Shown here: positions 47,346 through 60,689 of the stretch, in pieces
Layout: the number at the start of each line of letters is the position of its first letter
How positions within the stretch are numbered: position 1 is the first letter of the stretch
NCBI GenBank assembly: GCA_024036415.1
Contig: JAMWET010006936.1
Span: 314,501-378,500, forward strand
Length of the DNA: 64,000 nucleotides
DNA from: Prochilodus magdalenae
Taxonomy: Eukaryota; Chordata; Actinopteri; Characiformes; Prochilodontidae
Direction: 5' to 3'
Program-made: the position numbers and the translations under genes
The notes under the pieces: generated by a model
What the model was told of the DNA's origin: nothing
The model's database searches: none
Seen by the model: only the letters and a program-made list of their open reading frames with translations

Positions 47346-48744
47346 ACATCCCCCAGCCAACCACTAATAAAAGCTAATACCACACCATGCAAACTGCAAA
47401 TGAAATGACATGTACACCCCATACTGTACTTAGTTATCTACTACAGACTTGCTTATGTGGTTTTAGGGTGACGTCCACTTAGTGTTGTACCCATGTGAGC
47501 AGGTAGCAAAAGAAAAGAAATTTGTGGCTGAAAGTTAAAAAAAAGGCTGAACATTTTTTAAAAGGAAGGATGGAGACAAAAGAAAACATGCTGATGCTGA
47601 TTCTAAAGCAGCGGAAATGAGCTTTCTGATAAAACAACTGTAAGTGATCTGTCAGAATGAGATAACACTTCACTTACAGACATCAGTAAAGCTCATCATG
47701 TTACATTAGTCGCTGAAATATTCTAAACCATGTCGGGGCTGATGCCTGAAGAGCCTTAGTGGTAATCTACAAACTGATTGTAATATCACTTATGTATAGT
47801 TATACATAACTGCAAACTTATGAGCACAAACAAATCACAATGCAACTTTGCAACTTAAAATTTTCTAATATTAATGCAGGCTAATTTATATGTACAGAAA
47901 TGAAGTTTCTGGAACCCATGTTAACATTGATCAAATCAGGGAATCACAGGACATCCACCCTTCGGACATTAGCCCATTGTGGGTAGTTTAAGAAGCCTTT
48001 GAAAGTAATGAATAGGTTCATTTGAAGCTGTCTAGTGTATTTAAAATGCATCATGTCGAGCTAATCCTTTCTCGACTTATGATGCCTACAGAGCCATGCA
48101 AACTACAGGCAGTGTGTGTGCTTAGGGTTCTGTGGGTTAAAGATTGGGTCCTGTCTTATAAGGAGCTAAGAAAACTGGCCCTTTAGATGAGCTAATGCTA
48201 AAGCTAATACTAAAGCCAACACTTATGCTGGAGGTGGAGATGCTGAGGAGGGTTTGTTGTCTTTATACTCACGGTGTTTTCTAGAATTGGAACGAAATAA
48301 TACAGTAGAAATGATGGACTCTGAATTACTACTCATGCACTCTGGATTAATAATCTTACTGACAGCAGCCAAATTAAACTAATCAGCGGAAATCTTAGGT
48401 AACTAATTCATCCTAACATTTGTCTGGAATGATATTTATTGCTAGAAATGATCAAAACCTGTATACAATAAATCAAAACATTAAGGTTAGCTTATCATTG
48501 AGCCAACATTATTCTGCCGGTTAATAGTTTTAGTGAACATTGCCCTGAACATGGTGTCCTCCAAAACTTATATTAGTTTCAGGAACAATACCATCATACA
48601 GACAATCAGGACAGCATGCATTTCTCAGTAACAGGTTTAAACCACCTAATTCACTGCAGGAAACTAGCATTATAAGCAGATTCTGATTAATTAAAAGATG
48701 TGTCAATCATTATTTTGCAAATGATCAATTTCTCACAGGTCTGT

Positions 48745-48812
48745 TACCTGTTAGCCTCATTAACCTAGTAGCTCCAGTGCTAAGGTAACAATAATGGGGC
48801 TTCAAACCTGCC
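48745..48812 (+). repeat. Dispersed repeat R3, weak copy 3
   Basis: TGTTAGCCTCATTAACC and TAGCTCCAGTGCTAAGGTAA match R3. The rest has diverged. Confidence 0.35.
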
Positions 48813-49749
48813 TGGGCTGATAAACCACATTCGGGTAAAGATGAATAATGCCCAAATGTGATGTTCGCCCATCCATTCCTTTAAAGTAACATAGCAGACC
48901 TCTAGTGAAAGGCCAGAGGGCGGGTTCTTTTCTTGGCAGCCGGCCTGCGTGGTGTTTTAATCCTCTCTTTGACAACACATTACCAGACGCCCCCTGCGTG
49001 CACACACACACATGCTCTTTCTTTCAGCCTAGTGAGTGAGGAGCATGGTCTTCCAGTATTAAATGTCAAGCCACACAGTGAGCGTGTATGTGCGAGAGGG
49101 ATACAGTGTGTGTGCTGTCAAAAATAGGATTAAGTCACTCTGAGGGTCACATGGCATTCAGAGTAAAGCGGTGTTTTACGAGACAGGGATTACACTCGGC
49201 CTTGGAAGCTCGGATAGAGCCCAGGCAGCCATGCCTTGTAAGCCTGCCACAAAGAGGTTGACTTCATTGCGATTTTGTGCTCACCCTGCACCGTAAGTGT
49301 CACTATTCGCTCGGCAGTCAAGCCCGCAGTATGTGTCCATGATTGGAGTTATAATCGCTTGACACAGACCACCATCATTGGTGTATCATCAGCCATCATT
49401 TCTTTTCACTCTTCTAAGCTCATAATCAATGTGTGGAAGTATTTCAGCAGTAGGGGACTTCAGAGTAGGCCTACTCAGTTCTGTGAAATGAAACATATGC
49501 ATCTCATAGCTTCTTGGTATTCCATCATGCTTTAAAATAATGCCGTTGCTAAGTTTTGGTTGGAAATGTCAACATGATCCAGTCAGGATTTGTTCATGTA
49601 GCCAAATTATGTTTTCTTTGGGTAGGACCTAAGAAGCTGAACTGAAGACCTTACGTGTTAGAATATTTAGGAACTGCGAGTGTCAGAGATCTGTTAACGT
49701 CTGTGAAATGGTTCATATAAAACATGGGATTTATTTTTCTCTTTTAGCT

Positions 49750-49775
49750 GCCCTTTGCCCTTTGCCCTTTGCCCT
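49750..49775. repeat. (CCCTTTG)n, three units
   Basis: Three perfect heptamer units. Confidence 0.9.
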
Positions 49776-51278
49776 GATGTAGCTTTACCTACTCGCCACC
49801 TCCAATGATTTTCTAGTACAACTGAAAAGGATACACACATTCTAAAGCTGTGTCGTACATGTTTGCATTAGACTATCTATTTAGTATTTTTAACTGATAT
49901 GTTTATTGATTTTTCAACAACAACAACAGCTGGTTTGGAATGTGTAGCAGGTGTGAAATTCAGGCCGTGATATACGGCATATTAACACATTAAATTTGGT
50001 TGACTGGACAAAACATGAAATATCTTGGGGTCATACTGTCTGCAGTCAATTAAATTCAAAGTAATGTTTTCGTTTTTGCGTTTTCTATACTGTCTTTTTT
50101 GATTTTGGGGTTCATTTTCAGGGACCCAGAACTTTTGATTTTGTAATTTTCAAGGAGCTCAAATGGTTAATTATTATGTGCATCTTGGAATTATGTCAGA
50201 GTTGTGGTTTAACTTGGTGACACACTAAAACTTTTATCTAGTATTTTCTTAACAACCAGATGAACACCTATACAGTATGTAAGGTGGATACATGTTGAAA
50301 CACATAAACGAAGATATGTAAATTCTCAATGTCCCTGAATGTTAATGGCAGTACATCTTGGAAATATGTTATTATAAATATTATTATATGCATCATCATC
50401 TAATCTGACAGAAAGGTCTCTTTGTGTTCTAGGGAAATGAATACGTTGAAACAAGACTGAGCAGAATATGCAGTTTTTCTGAAACCATCTGGCCTAATGA
50501 GAAACCTCTCTCCATCTCTGTCAACTCCCAATGAATTCTACTTTCTTTGGAAAAGGAATCTATAAAATGACGTAACTGCAGACATTTGTAGAGAAGCCTG
50601 AACTGGGTTTTGATCTGCTCAGAAGTCATTAAGCCTTGACTATGCATATAGAACAAATGTGTTATTCCAGATACAAAGCAACTGATCAATCATGTGGACC
50701 TTATTTTCATTGGTGGGTATCATGTTAAGAAAGATTAAACCAAGAGATAGAATTTGGAATTTTAAAATATTTCAGACCAAAATTGTGTAATACATATACT
50801 TTTATCTTTAGATCATCAGGTCTGTCTGCTGATCTCAGAAATGAAAAAGGTGTCAGGCATAAATGCAACTTGAAGGCTCAATAGACATTTAGAAAATATA
50901 GCAGTGGAAAAATAAATTGTGTTAAAAAATAAATAAATTAAAACTAATAAAAATGCCATGCTATATACACTTAAGTCAGATGATATATGATAGTGATATA
51001 TAGTGTAAAATACCCCTACATATCTGAACCAAGCCTCAGCTATGTGAAAATGAGGCAGCTATGGTATATAAATACCTTGTGAGATATTCAAGGATAAGAC
51101 TGATGATTTGCTAAAATGATTTTTGTAGCCAGACACTTTGCTTTACTCAGATATCCGTCAGTCTAGCTGATGTGACGCAACATGGTTACTCATAGTGCAT
51201 GTAAAATGCAGCCCCTACACTCAATCCGTCCACAATTCCAATAAAGTTATTTGATTCAAAACAACATTTATATTTTAA

Positions 51279-52450
51279 GGCATTTAGCAGACGCTCTTAT
51301 CCAGAGCGACTTACGACCGAGCTTAGTGTTCTGTTGGATAATATTTTCCGGCTGGTATAAAAAGTTTGCCATGAGCTCAGACACTGGCCGAACAAGGGAC
51401 AGTGCTGATACCTCGAGAGATCAATACACAGACACATATAAAGCAAAGCTGATGTTGGATGATTGGGCCTGGATTATAAATACCATTTTATCTTATCTTA
51501 AAGGTATTGTATGGAGCTCTGGCAATACAGAGAATGTAGTTCCTTTGCTCCACAGCTCAGTGTGGGGGGTGGGGGAACTTTATACCCCTGTAGGTGATAT
51601 GAATATTAGTGCAAAACAAGTATTTCAACATGCACATATAACTTACACATCTACTAGAGCTCACTCACTTAAGTGCATTACAAAGAGATGGGTCTTTAGT
51701 CTGGGTTTGAAGACTGCGAGAGACTCTGCCGTTCAGAGAGTCAGTGGGAGTTCATTCCACTATCTGGGAGCCAGGACAGGGAAGACAGGACAGGACACTT
51801 GTCTTCCATGTGTCTTCAAGGATGGAGGGTCGAATCGAGCTGTACTTGAAGCTCGACGGGCTCGAGGTACAGCTCGACTCTTCACCATTGCCATAAAGGT
51901 AAGGAGGCGCTGGTCCAATCTTGGCTTTGTAGGCCAGCATCAGAGTTTTAAATCTGATGCGGGCAGCAACAGGAAGCCAGTGAAGGGAGCGCAGCAGTAG
52001 TGTGACGTGAGTGAACTTTGGAAGATTGAAGATGAGTTGAGCTGCTGCGTTCTGGACCAGTTGCAAGGGCCTGATGGCCCATAGAGGAAGACCAGCCAGG
52101 AGCGAGTTGCAGTAGTCTAGTCTTGAAATGACCAGAGACTGGACAAGCAGCTGGGTGGCCTCCTGAGAGAGGAACGGTCATGTCCTCCGGATGTTGTAGA
52201 GGAGGAATCTGCAATTGGCAAGATTCACAATATGAGCTGAGAATGATAACTGGCCAGCCAGAATCATACCAAGGCTTCTTGCATCTTCAGTCAAGATGAT
52301 CAAAGAGTTCCCGAATGAGATGGCAAGATCATGGTGAGGACCTCTGGTGCTGGGGAAGCTCAGTCTTGCAGGAATTGAGCTTAAGGTGGTGAGCTGCCAT
52401 CCATGAGCAGATGTCAGTCAGGCAATGCAACCCTTAATCTACCCTGTCCA
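51279..52450 (-). pseudogene. L2-like LINE, 3' half with reverse transcriptase C-terminus
   Basis: On the minus strand, translation from about 52430 downward gives broken pieces of an L2/CR1-clade reverse transcriptase: CLTDICSWMAAHHLKLN, then SRLDYCNSLLAGLP (52088-52130), then NAAAQLIFNLPKFTHVT, LRSLHWLPVAARIRFK and LMLAYKAK. At the low-coordinate end is the classic fish LINE 3' tail, read on + as GGCATTTAGCAGACGCTCTT then CAGAGCGACTTA (51279-51313). The copy is 5'-truncated, frameshifted and interrupted by unrelated sequence (about 51325-51660) that includes an R2 repeat. ORFs on the + strand here are antisense shadows. Confidence 0.85.
51447..51600 (+). repeat. Dispersed repeat R2 copy, inside the LINE
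   Basis: About 150 bp near-identical to 52638-52792 (shared GATGTTGGATGATTGGGC, CCATTTTATCTTATCTTAAA, AATACAGAGAATGTAGTTCC, CTCCACAGCTCAGTGTGGGG). Probably part of a non-autonomous DNA transposon. Confidence 0.85.
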
Positions 52451-52559
52451 TCAGTGGGACCATAGGACAATCACTGACCCCTGTCATTTTTGGGTGGGGG
52501 ACTATTCTTAGTACAGTAAGATCTTCCACTGCTTCTACTCAAATAAAGTGTATCACTAG

Positions 52560-52925
52560 GCAGTTCTGTGAAGACTTCTCTAGGATGGAACTTTGGTGCA
52601 AGGATTTGACTGATTTAGCAGCATTAGTGAGGTGAGGCACTGATGTTGGATGATTGGGCGTGGATTATAAACACCATTTTATCTTATCTTAAAGGTATTG
52701 GATGGAGCTCTGTCAATACAGAGAATGTAGTTCCTCTGCTCCACAGCTCAGTGTGGGGGGTGGGGGGACTTTATACCCCTATAGGTGATACTTGGTATTG
52801 GGCATGGTGACCCTGCACTAACATGCAGCTGTTCCAGGGTGTCCCATTTTATTGGGAGTGCCTTTCTACAGAGATTTTACCAGATGTGTCTACATCTGTG
52901 TCAGCAATAGGTGCACCTTAAAGTA
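52560..52925 (+). repeat. Dispersed repeat R2, longer copy
   Basis: Contains the 150-bp segment shared with 51447-51600 and continues with GGCATGGTGACCCTGCACTA, ATGCAGCTGTTCCAG and GTCAGCAATAGGTGCACCTT, which are also present in diverged form at 31310-31690. Confidence 0.8.
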
Positions 52926-52929
52926 GGTG

Positions 52930-53872
52930 AATACCCTACTAAGAATGGGGGTCCTTGGATAGTTCTGACCCTTTAGTGTAACCCTTGAGTTCAAAATGTT
53001 TTCATAATAATCATAAACATACATTCCATCAGGACTGCCTGGCAACATATCTTTAATACTCACACGGCACAGGCGCTTGATGCACAGAGGTTTGGATGGT
53101 GTGCTGCTTAAGACCATGGATGAAAAAGTGATTCTAAAGAACACAAACTCTATCAGGCACACCTGATTAGAGAGCTGTAGGGGCCAAAAACATTGTCCTG
53201 AGGCATTTGAACCCAACCTGAACCAGACCTAGCGTTAATCTAAACTATGTGGGCCAAGGCGGAGATTTGATCCACTTGTTTACCTAGCCGAACGGATCTT
53301 CGAGACTGAGCCGACAACGCTTATTTGCAAAAGCTGATTTGTCGAAGCAGGAATGCACACTTTCCAGACATCAATATTTGCTTTTTGATTGTCCCTGTTT
53401 TTATTCGGGCCATGGGTTAGGGCAGCCTCCAAAGACAAGTGTGAAATCAGCACTGGACTGAAGCATCAGTCGAAGCAACTTTGCGCTTCATAGGTATGGT
53501 CTAGTAACCTACTGTCATGATAAACAAGGAATCTCAAGATCCTTCCTAGCTGTATGACCAAAGAAGAACCACCTTTGATCAAATGGTTGCACAAATGAAA
53601 TAAATGCAGACAACCAGGCAACAGGTCGCTCCCCAAAGATTCTGCTCAAACCATATTTAGATCTTCACATTTAAGGTTGAGCAGACCTCTTGCAGTTTGG
53701 AACACAGAAATTTTAGCTATGTTACTGTTAGCTATAAAAATGAACAAAACTTCACCATGCAGCAGAACACCATGGGCAGCCAGGAGCAGCTGTTAGGGAG
53801 TCCACTCATAATCAAACTCGAAGTCACACAAACATATGGATGCACATGGATGGGTCCTGTTGCTATGTTTAA

Positions 53873-53928
<56 letters not shown>

Positions 53929-54040
53929 TCAATCTGAAAATTCAAGGCTAGATTATCTGTTACGTCAATATGTGACAACCATATTGACAAGTATGCCTGA
54001 CATGAATAAGTTTTAAAGGAAAAGGTTTGGATGTCTGTTG
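52930..54040. other. Gene-free stretch
   Basis: Noncoding DNA holding the (AT)n tract at 53875. Nothing else recognised. Confidence 0.45.
53875..53929. repeat. (AT)n microsatellite
   Basis: TA dinucleotides with one GT interruption. Overlapping Ile/Tyr-rich ORFs are translation of this tract. Confidence 0.97.
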
Positions 54041-54044
54041 ACTC

Positions 54045-54122
54045 CTAGCAACACTAACCTCTTAGCTCCAATGCTAAATTCTAAAGCAAATTTTGGAGAC
54101 CAAACACATCTTGGTACCTCAG
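54045..54122 (+). repeat. Dispersed repeat R3, copy 4
   Basis: CTCTTAGCTCCAATGCTAAA, TAAAGCAAATTTTGGAGACC, AAACACATCTTGGTACC. It lies 85 bp before D3 copy 3, so R3 and D3 may be parts of one larger element. Confidence 0.45.
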
Positions 54123-54207
54123 TTTTTGTTTCCTTTTGCCAACATTGCATTCAATATAGAATATATTTTATGTATGTGAAGCTAATATCTCATTCTGTTC
54201 ATATAAA

Positions 54208-54440
54208 AAAATTGTCACTGTCCAAAGAAAAACAAGAAGAAACATCTCCAAACTGGCTGCTTTACAGGAGAGGCCAAAACTCTCCTTAATTTTAATGTAC
54301 GTCAATGGAACCAGACTTTTTTGTTTTTTTACAAGCAATTCTGGGCCATTTCTGGTCATCCATTCATCATGACATTTTTACACAATGTAAGCCGTACCTC
54401 TGGTGTACAACAATAATGGAGATACATGTCTTTCCTGTGT
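54208..54440 (+). mobile_element. D3 inverted-repeat element, copy 3
   Basis: TTGTCACTGTCCAAAGAAAA at the left and GGAGATACATGTCTTTCC at the right with the shared D3 interior. About 230 bp, non-coding. Confidence 0.65.
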
Positions 54441-54449
54441 TTATTATTT

Positions 54450-55545
54450 TGGTTATGCACACTTAGAAAATATATGGTGGGAAAATAGGGGTGCTTGATT
54501 AATGCAATATCTCTGATGAAGCTGTGGGGACTAAGGCAGCTGCTGGTGAGCTTATAGGGTCAGTACCCAAGGCCTTGACCTTCCCTGCTTGGAAAACAAA
54601 GCACAGGTGGCCTGGCCTCATGAGAAGTCAGACAAGTTATTTTCCGGTGGACTTTTTCCCCACTGGACACACCATGGTCAAATTCTGATTCTATTCCATT
54701 ACTGCACTGCCATCTATGGATTGCCTGTACTGAATAGACTTGGCCTGTCCAGACTGCCGGCATAAAATCGACCCTAAACATAAACTAAAGAAACTTTTTG
54801 AATGAAGAGTGACACCTACTGGTTACTATGTGTGTAATTTGAGTTTAATGGATTATATGGAAGTTCATCATGACAACTGACACAAATCTATGCAGACATC
54901 TATACAGGTATTGTCAGCTTTTGTCAACTCCTGTGTCAAGTTGCCATTAACACCTGTGTGAAATGACATTCTCTAACACTGGGTTGTCAAGCTACATGAA
55001 ACAGACATAGTAGCTTTGCAAAAATCACTGTGACGCAATGCTAATGAGGTATCAAAGTCTAAACCTTAATGGTACAAAGAAACCTACTGTACTAAAGGGG
55101 CACCAACTTTAATCACAGACCTATAAATGAACATTAATAAATGATTACTGCCTTTACCAAAATCTTTTCCCAAAGGATATCTGTACATTATGAATCCCCC
55201 CAGATCCACAGACTCATACGTTGACTATGAAATGCCTTTGTCTTGTCGTGTGGTCTCTGGAGAAGAGGTCCAGCTGTAGCAGAGCAAGAGTGTCTAGTTC
55301 AAATAGAACACAACGCTCCTCCACAGCTGTGAGATTCACTCCCCCCTGCACAGCTGTTCCTGCTCCCCCTCAAAACACTCTCCTATTCTCTTTCACCACC
55401 CTAAACATACCAATGGACACCAGAGCCAGCCACCAACACTGCCCAGTGTAGGCCAAATGTAACTGAAGCAGTGCATACAGTACTATTTACATATATGCAG
55501 TTGTAAAAGTATACATTACAAACTGATACACGCTTTAGATTTTTT
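54450..55545. other. Gene-free stretch
   Basis: Noncoding, no recognised repeat. Confidence 0.45.
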
Positions 55546-55550
55546 TTAAA

Positions 55551-55680
55551 TTGCACCCAGAAGGAATCAGCCGATAGGAGCAAAACTTTGTGGATGGATT
55601 TGACATCACGAGACATGCAAATGATTTAAGGTTCATGCTTGGCTGTGCATGTGATGAGCCTTAGAGCTGTACCTGACTAT
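55551..55680 (+). mobile_element. Tc1-like family fragment, copy G (5' end)
   Basis: Starts with the family terminal repeat (ATTGCACCCAGAAGGAATC) and continues with GGATTTGACATC, GACATGCAAATGAT and AGCTGTACCTGACT in the order expected for the 5' end. Copy E (56464), same orientation, supplies the 3' end, so both may derive from one disrupted insertion. Confidence 0.7.
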
Positions 55681-55684
55681 AAAA

Positions 55685-56460
55685 GGTCGTTCTGTTGAAT
55701 GTGCTTTTCATTCTGACTTTTTGCTGTTGTGTTGGTAACATCCTTTGCAAGGATGGCTCAGTGAACAGTTTGAGGGCGATTTGAGAGGGGTCACACTGTA
55801 GGGCCCCGGGAAGAGGGATGGGGTTTTCAATGTATTGTACACCATACAGGTTTTGTTGCCATTATTGTCCTAATTGAACAGATTCGTTTCAACAGGGACA
55901 TAGGTAATATACTGAGGGGAATAAGGCCGGAAAAAATCCATGCTTCTATGGTACTGATTATTTGACAAATTTATTGGCCAAGTATGTTGACAGACACAAG
56001 GAGTTTCAGCAGTTAAGTAAAAAAAAAAAAAAAAAGGTAATTTAATACCATTTAATACCAAGTCAGTCTTGTCAGCATCTGTGAGCCAGTAGTTAAACTT
56101 GTTCCTTGGTCTAGCCTGGCATAACTTTAATTCTGGATCTGTGTTATTAAATTATAATTTCACCCAGGTTTTGAAATTACACTATGTATAAACTGTATAT
56201 ACTGTCCTTGCCAAAAGTGCTGTGGACAGGATGCTTAGCCCAGTAATTTCAGGCATTACTAGGACAGACATACACACAGCTTTAAACTAACAAACAGTGA
56301 CAAACAGCAGTAAACCCTTTCAGGAGAATGTGCTTCTCTGTGTGTGGTCATTCACATGGCCATGCACCTACGTTTCTCTGAGGCAACAGGAGCTAGTAGG
56401 AGTTACCACATTACTGTTATTACCAAACTTATTATGACATATAACTGTAATTGATAAATA
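55685..56460. other. Spacer between the two Tc1-like end fragments G and E
   Basis: No transposase-like sequence is visible between the 5' and 3' fragments. A poly(A) run sits at 56019. Confidence 0.4.
56019..56035. repeat. Poly(A) run
   Basis: About 17 A residues. No retrocopy is recognisable immediately upstream. Confidence 0.9.
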
Positions 56461-56463
56461 ATT

Positions 56464-56768
56464 AAGGCCTGGTGTCACTTCACCTCCACCCCTACTGCAA
56501 AATCTTTAAGCCGCATGAGATGGATTATCACAGGACACCATTGCGAAACTCTACAACTTCATGTCGAAATGCCTGTATTAGCAAACATGGTGGCCCAGCA
56601 CCAGACTGAGAGACACTACTTCTGTATGTGAAGCTAAATGATTATTGCCATATTAGTATAAATTTATCATCATTTATTGTTCCTGGTAATCTTTATGTTC
56701 CTTCCCAATAGCACTGCAATCTGATACTTTCTTCTCTGTGCACCTATTCTTTTGATGGTGAGTGTATT
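56464..56768 (+). mobile_element. Tc1-like family fragment, copy E (3' end)
   Basis: Contains the transposase C-terminal region (GGCCTGGTGTCACTTCACC, GGATTATCACAGGACACCAT) and ends in GTGCACCTATTCTTTTGATG, the degraded terminal repeat, followed by GAGTGTA. Confidence 0.75.
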
Positions 56769-56769
56769 A

Positions 56770-59300
56770 AACATTTTTGCTGGATTTTTGTTAAAGAATC
56801 TCCCACATTTTGACTGTGGCCCCAGACTCATAATACACAAGACTCATTTCCACATCTATGTGCATTAAATCTTAAATATAGTTAGTGTTATCAAAGCTTT
56901 AAATCTTAGTTATTAAACTGTGCTGGTCAAGTTGCAGCATTGACTTACTGGTTGTGCCACCACATGACTTTTCAGACTAGATTTGAATTATTCAACCATA
57001 TACTTTGACACCCATAGACTGTTGACCTTAAAAAATAATGATGAAGATTGTAATAATAATTACACATTTCATGGCTCTGCTAAGGTTGTACCACCTGACA
57101 TTTTCTACAAAACTTGGTGGCTTCTAGGTGATGCTATACCCTGGCCACTCTTTCACGTAAAAGAATATGAAAATAAAAGTCCTATGTTCTTGGTGGTGCC
57201 ACAGTGAAATCATGCCAAACTCTTTGTCTTAAAATTTTATATAACTAAATGAACATTTTTGATAGTTCACTTAATCAATATATGGTTGGATGGATGCACC
57301 ATATGACATATTTATACTTTTAAAGGCAAAAAGAAAACTAAAAGGAATTTTATATGCAGACACTGAAAATTGTTTTACATAAAATGGGCATTATTGAATC
57401 ATTAGATATATTACATGTTAAAGTATTTCAACACATCATGCCAATGACCCATTAACCAATAAGATTTGGGTATTTGTATGATTGACTCAGCCAGAACTGA
57501 GAAAAAAGTTTTTTTGTAATTATACTTGTGTATAAGTTTTCTCATCTGAAAATTCTCCAAATCAATAAAAAGAGTAAAACTAACTAATTATTCCCCACAG
57601 TTTAGAAGTGGGTTATTTTCTGATCCAATAAACACACTAGCACTACTTCAGGAAAACAAGTCGGAGATGTGTCATTCTAGAACATTCCGCAGACTTCATA
57701 GGGTGGCGACTCGCAAGCTTGCTAAACATTTCCACGTTCAAGGGCAAAAGTTCACGTCCTTTCTCTCACCCAAATCCTCTGGCAGAGCACCGCATGGCTG
57801 GCTGGATCAGCCTCGTGCCATAACTGGCATTCTGTCGAGTGACCAGTGGAAATGAGAGCCTGGAGGTCAGCCAGTAAAGGCCCTCTAATGAAGATGCCTG
57901 ATATGAGTGACAGGCCGGGACAGAAAGGGAGAAGTGGAGTGAGCGAATGACAGGTCACGTGCTGACTGCACCGGTGGGTAGCAACTAATTTAATTTGATC
58001 AGTCACATGTACTCAAGTAACAGTTCAAAGCACTTTACTGTGAAGTTCAAATGGGAATACTTTTGTGGAAACTCTTAATTGGTCTTAGTCCATTTACTGA
58101 GGGCGTGAAATAACTGTGACTGCACCTGGACCACTTTCCTGTGACTCACATTTCTCACTTTGGGGCTTTAGAAATGAATTTAAAAAGGATAAACATCCTG
58201 AAAAAAGGGAGTGTGTTGTCTGACACACTCCAGTTCCTATTCTCAGTGATGGTTCACAGTTGAATTCATTACTCTGTGTTTCAGTTAGAGCCCAGGACCT
58301 GACTTTCATAGTTTCTACTCACCTGTCATTACATCTAAAATCATGTAATGACATTCAGTCATCCCAATCTGCCGTCCTTATGATTTTAGCACAAATGGCG
58401 TCCTCTGCTGCCCAATGTATACTTTACAAGAAAGTAACTGATGCCTAATAAAAATCTTTTAAAATTCATATATGCATATCATATACAACTACACAAATTT
58501 ATTGGTCTTGGCAAAAAGTAAACATTCACATCAACATATTCAGTTTCTCCTTTAATTAGCCCAATAAAACATCCCCCTATTTGTGTTCTACTATGCATCT
58601 GTAATGTGTATTCTTTCTATATGTTAATATTCATGGCTCTGTGCCAAAGGTTATCAGTCACTACAGACTGCCAGTGCTGGCAGTGGGCAAGCAGTGCCAG
58701 AGATGAACCAGATGTATTTTGGGACAGGTGGGACAAATGCATTTTTTGAAAATGTGGGCTACATATACGGTTCACTGTCTAAGATGGCCCACTGGTAATG
58801 TGCAGTGAGCCAAATGTGGTCCACATATTTAAAACATACAGTGAGAAGATTACCAGTGCCTGCAATGGCACATTTGAACTGGCCACTGGAGTAATAAAGA
58901 AACTGTTTGAAAGAGCTGTACAAAAACCAAATTACATTTACTCTCGTTATTGTACTTAAGTACAGTTTTACCTATGGAACTAGGGAGGTAACCACATTGG
59001 AAACTTACATAGTCTGAAGATGAAGATGTCATCGATTATGCAGAATGCAGTAGAAGGATACATGTTACGGTTGGGTTATTTATTAAATCACTCTAATATT
59101 GTGGTCAGCTGTGTACTGTTAGCATAGGCCTACAAAAAAAGATGTTATCAAGTTTGTATTACAAACGTATATCATAAACACCAAGGTTTACAGTAGTTTA
59201 ATGAATCAGTTCTTAATCAATGAAAGCTTTCATTACCATTACGGAAGAAAAACAAAAAGAAAGTCACCTGGCTTTCGAACCTATGGCCGTATGAGAAATC
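56770..59300. other. Gene-free stretch with complex block at 57660-57960
   Basis: AT-rich noncoding DNA. 57660-57960 is GC-balanced and repeat-free. Confidence 0.4.
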
Positions 59301-59772
<472 letters not shown>

Positions 59773-59774
59773 TT

Positions 59775-60405
59775 TTTCTCTCTCAGTGTTTAAGGTTTAC
59801 ATTCTCAGCTCTATGTACTACTAAACACTGCTTATTTAATTAGACATGAATACAGACTTTCTATTTAATGGCACCTTTAATTTATACAGTATGAGGGCTG
59901 TGAATGTAATGCTACCTGTCTGTAGAGGTTGGCCTCTATTTATATAAGATAATGTTTATTAAACTGACAAAATATAAATTGCTGCACTGGATTGTTCATT
60001 GATGTTCAGCTACATATGCTTTTTATTTTGTGTGGTTTATGCAGACACAGAAAATATAGCAGTCTATGAAATTATTTTGTCATGTTTAACAAAAAATCAA
60101 TTCAGTTTTTAAATTAAATAAACTTTAAAAAAATATATTTACCATACATTTTACTAAGAAATAAATCCTGGTTTACTAAAATAAGGCTAACTTATACCAA
60201 AGCTGCATCTGAAAAATCTGAAAATGAAAACGCAATGACAAAAAATACCATAATGCATCGCATGAAAGTGTCATCACTTTTAGATAATCAAAATACAAAT
60301 TGAGAGTAGTTAGTATGAGAAATCACAATTAAAATGCAAAACACAGCACTGGCTCTATGATGTATATCGTGGTAATATGACTGTGTTGCTTCTTCTATTG
60401 ACCCA
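59775..60405. other. Gene-free stretch
   Basis: AT-rich noncoding DNA. Nothing recognised. Confidence 0.45.
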
Positions 60406-60409
60406 GTAA

Positions 60410-60614
60410 TTGTAAGGGTTCGGGCTGTGCCGCCTGCAGCCAGCAGAGGGTGGAAGCAGTGGTGTCGTTCTGGAGGGACTACAGCCCGGAACTCCAACCC
60501 CCAGAATGCCCTGGGCTGATCAAGCCAACAAGCTGCACCTGAGGCGTCGGCCATATAAGCCCCCATCTGACAACAGTCTTGGCTACACCTTTGTAGAGGG
60601 GTAGCTGGTACGGT
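60410..60614 (-). repeat. GC-rich island-like repeat segment before (AAAAGAC)n
   Basis: Compositionally unlike its AT-rich flanks: CAGCCAGCAGAGGGTGG, CTACAGCCCGGAACTCCAAC, CCCAGAATGCCCTGGGC, and a TATA-like CATATAAGCC at 60551. It resembles a mobile-element end (possibly an LTR or SINE piece), but no terminal repeats or partner copy are visible in the window. Confidence 0.3.
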
Positions 60615-60684
60615 AAAGACAAAAGACAAAAGACAAAAGACAAAAGACAAAAGACAAAAGACAAAAGACAAAAGACAAAAGACA
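60615..60684. repeat. (AAAAGAC)n, about 10 units
   Basis: Perfect heptamer array. Overlapping minus-strand Phe/Leu/Cys-rich ORFs come from it. Confidence 0.97.
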
Positions 60685-60689
60685 GAGAA

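Larger units (their letters stand above)
47350..51275. other. Gene-free stretch with complex block at 48820-49330
   Basis: Nearly 4 kb of noncoding DNA. 48820-49330 is GC-balanced and repeat-poor, otherwise AT-rich. Confidence 0.4.

Noticed and set aside
51251..52000. 249-codon + ORF
   Set aside because: It is mostly antisense to the L2-like reverse transcriptase remnant and R2 repeat.
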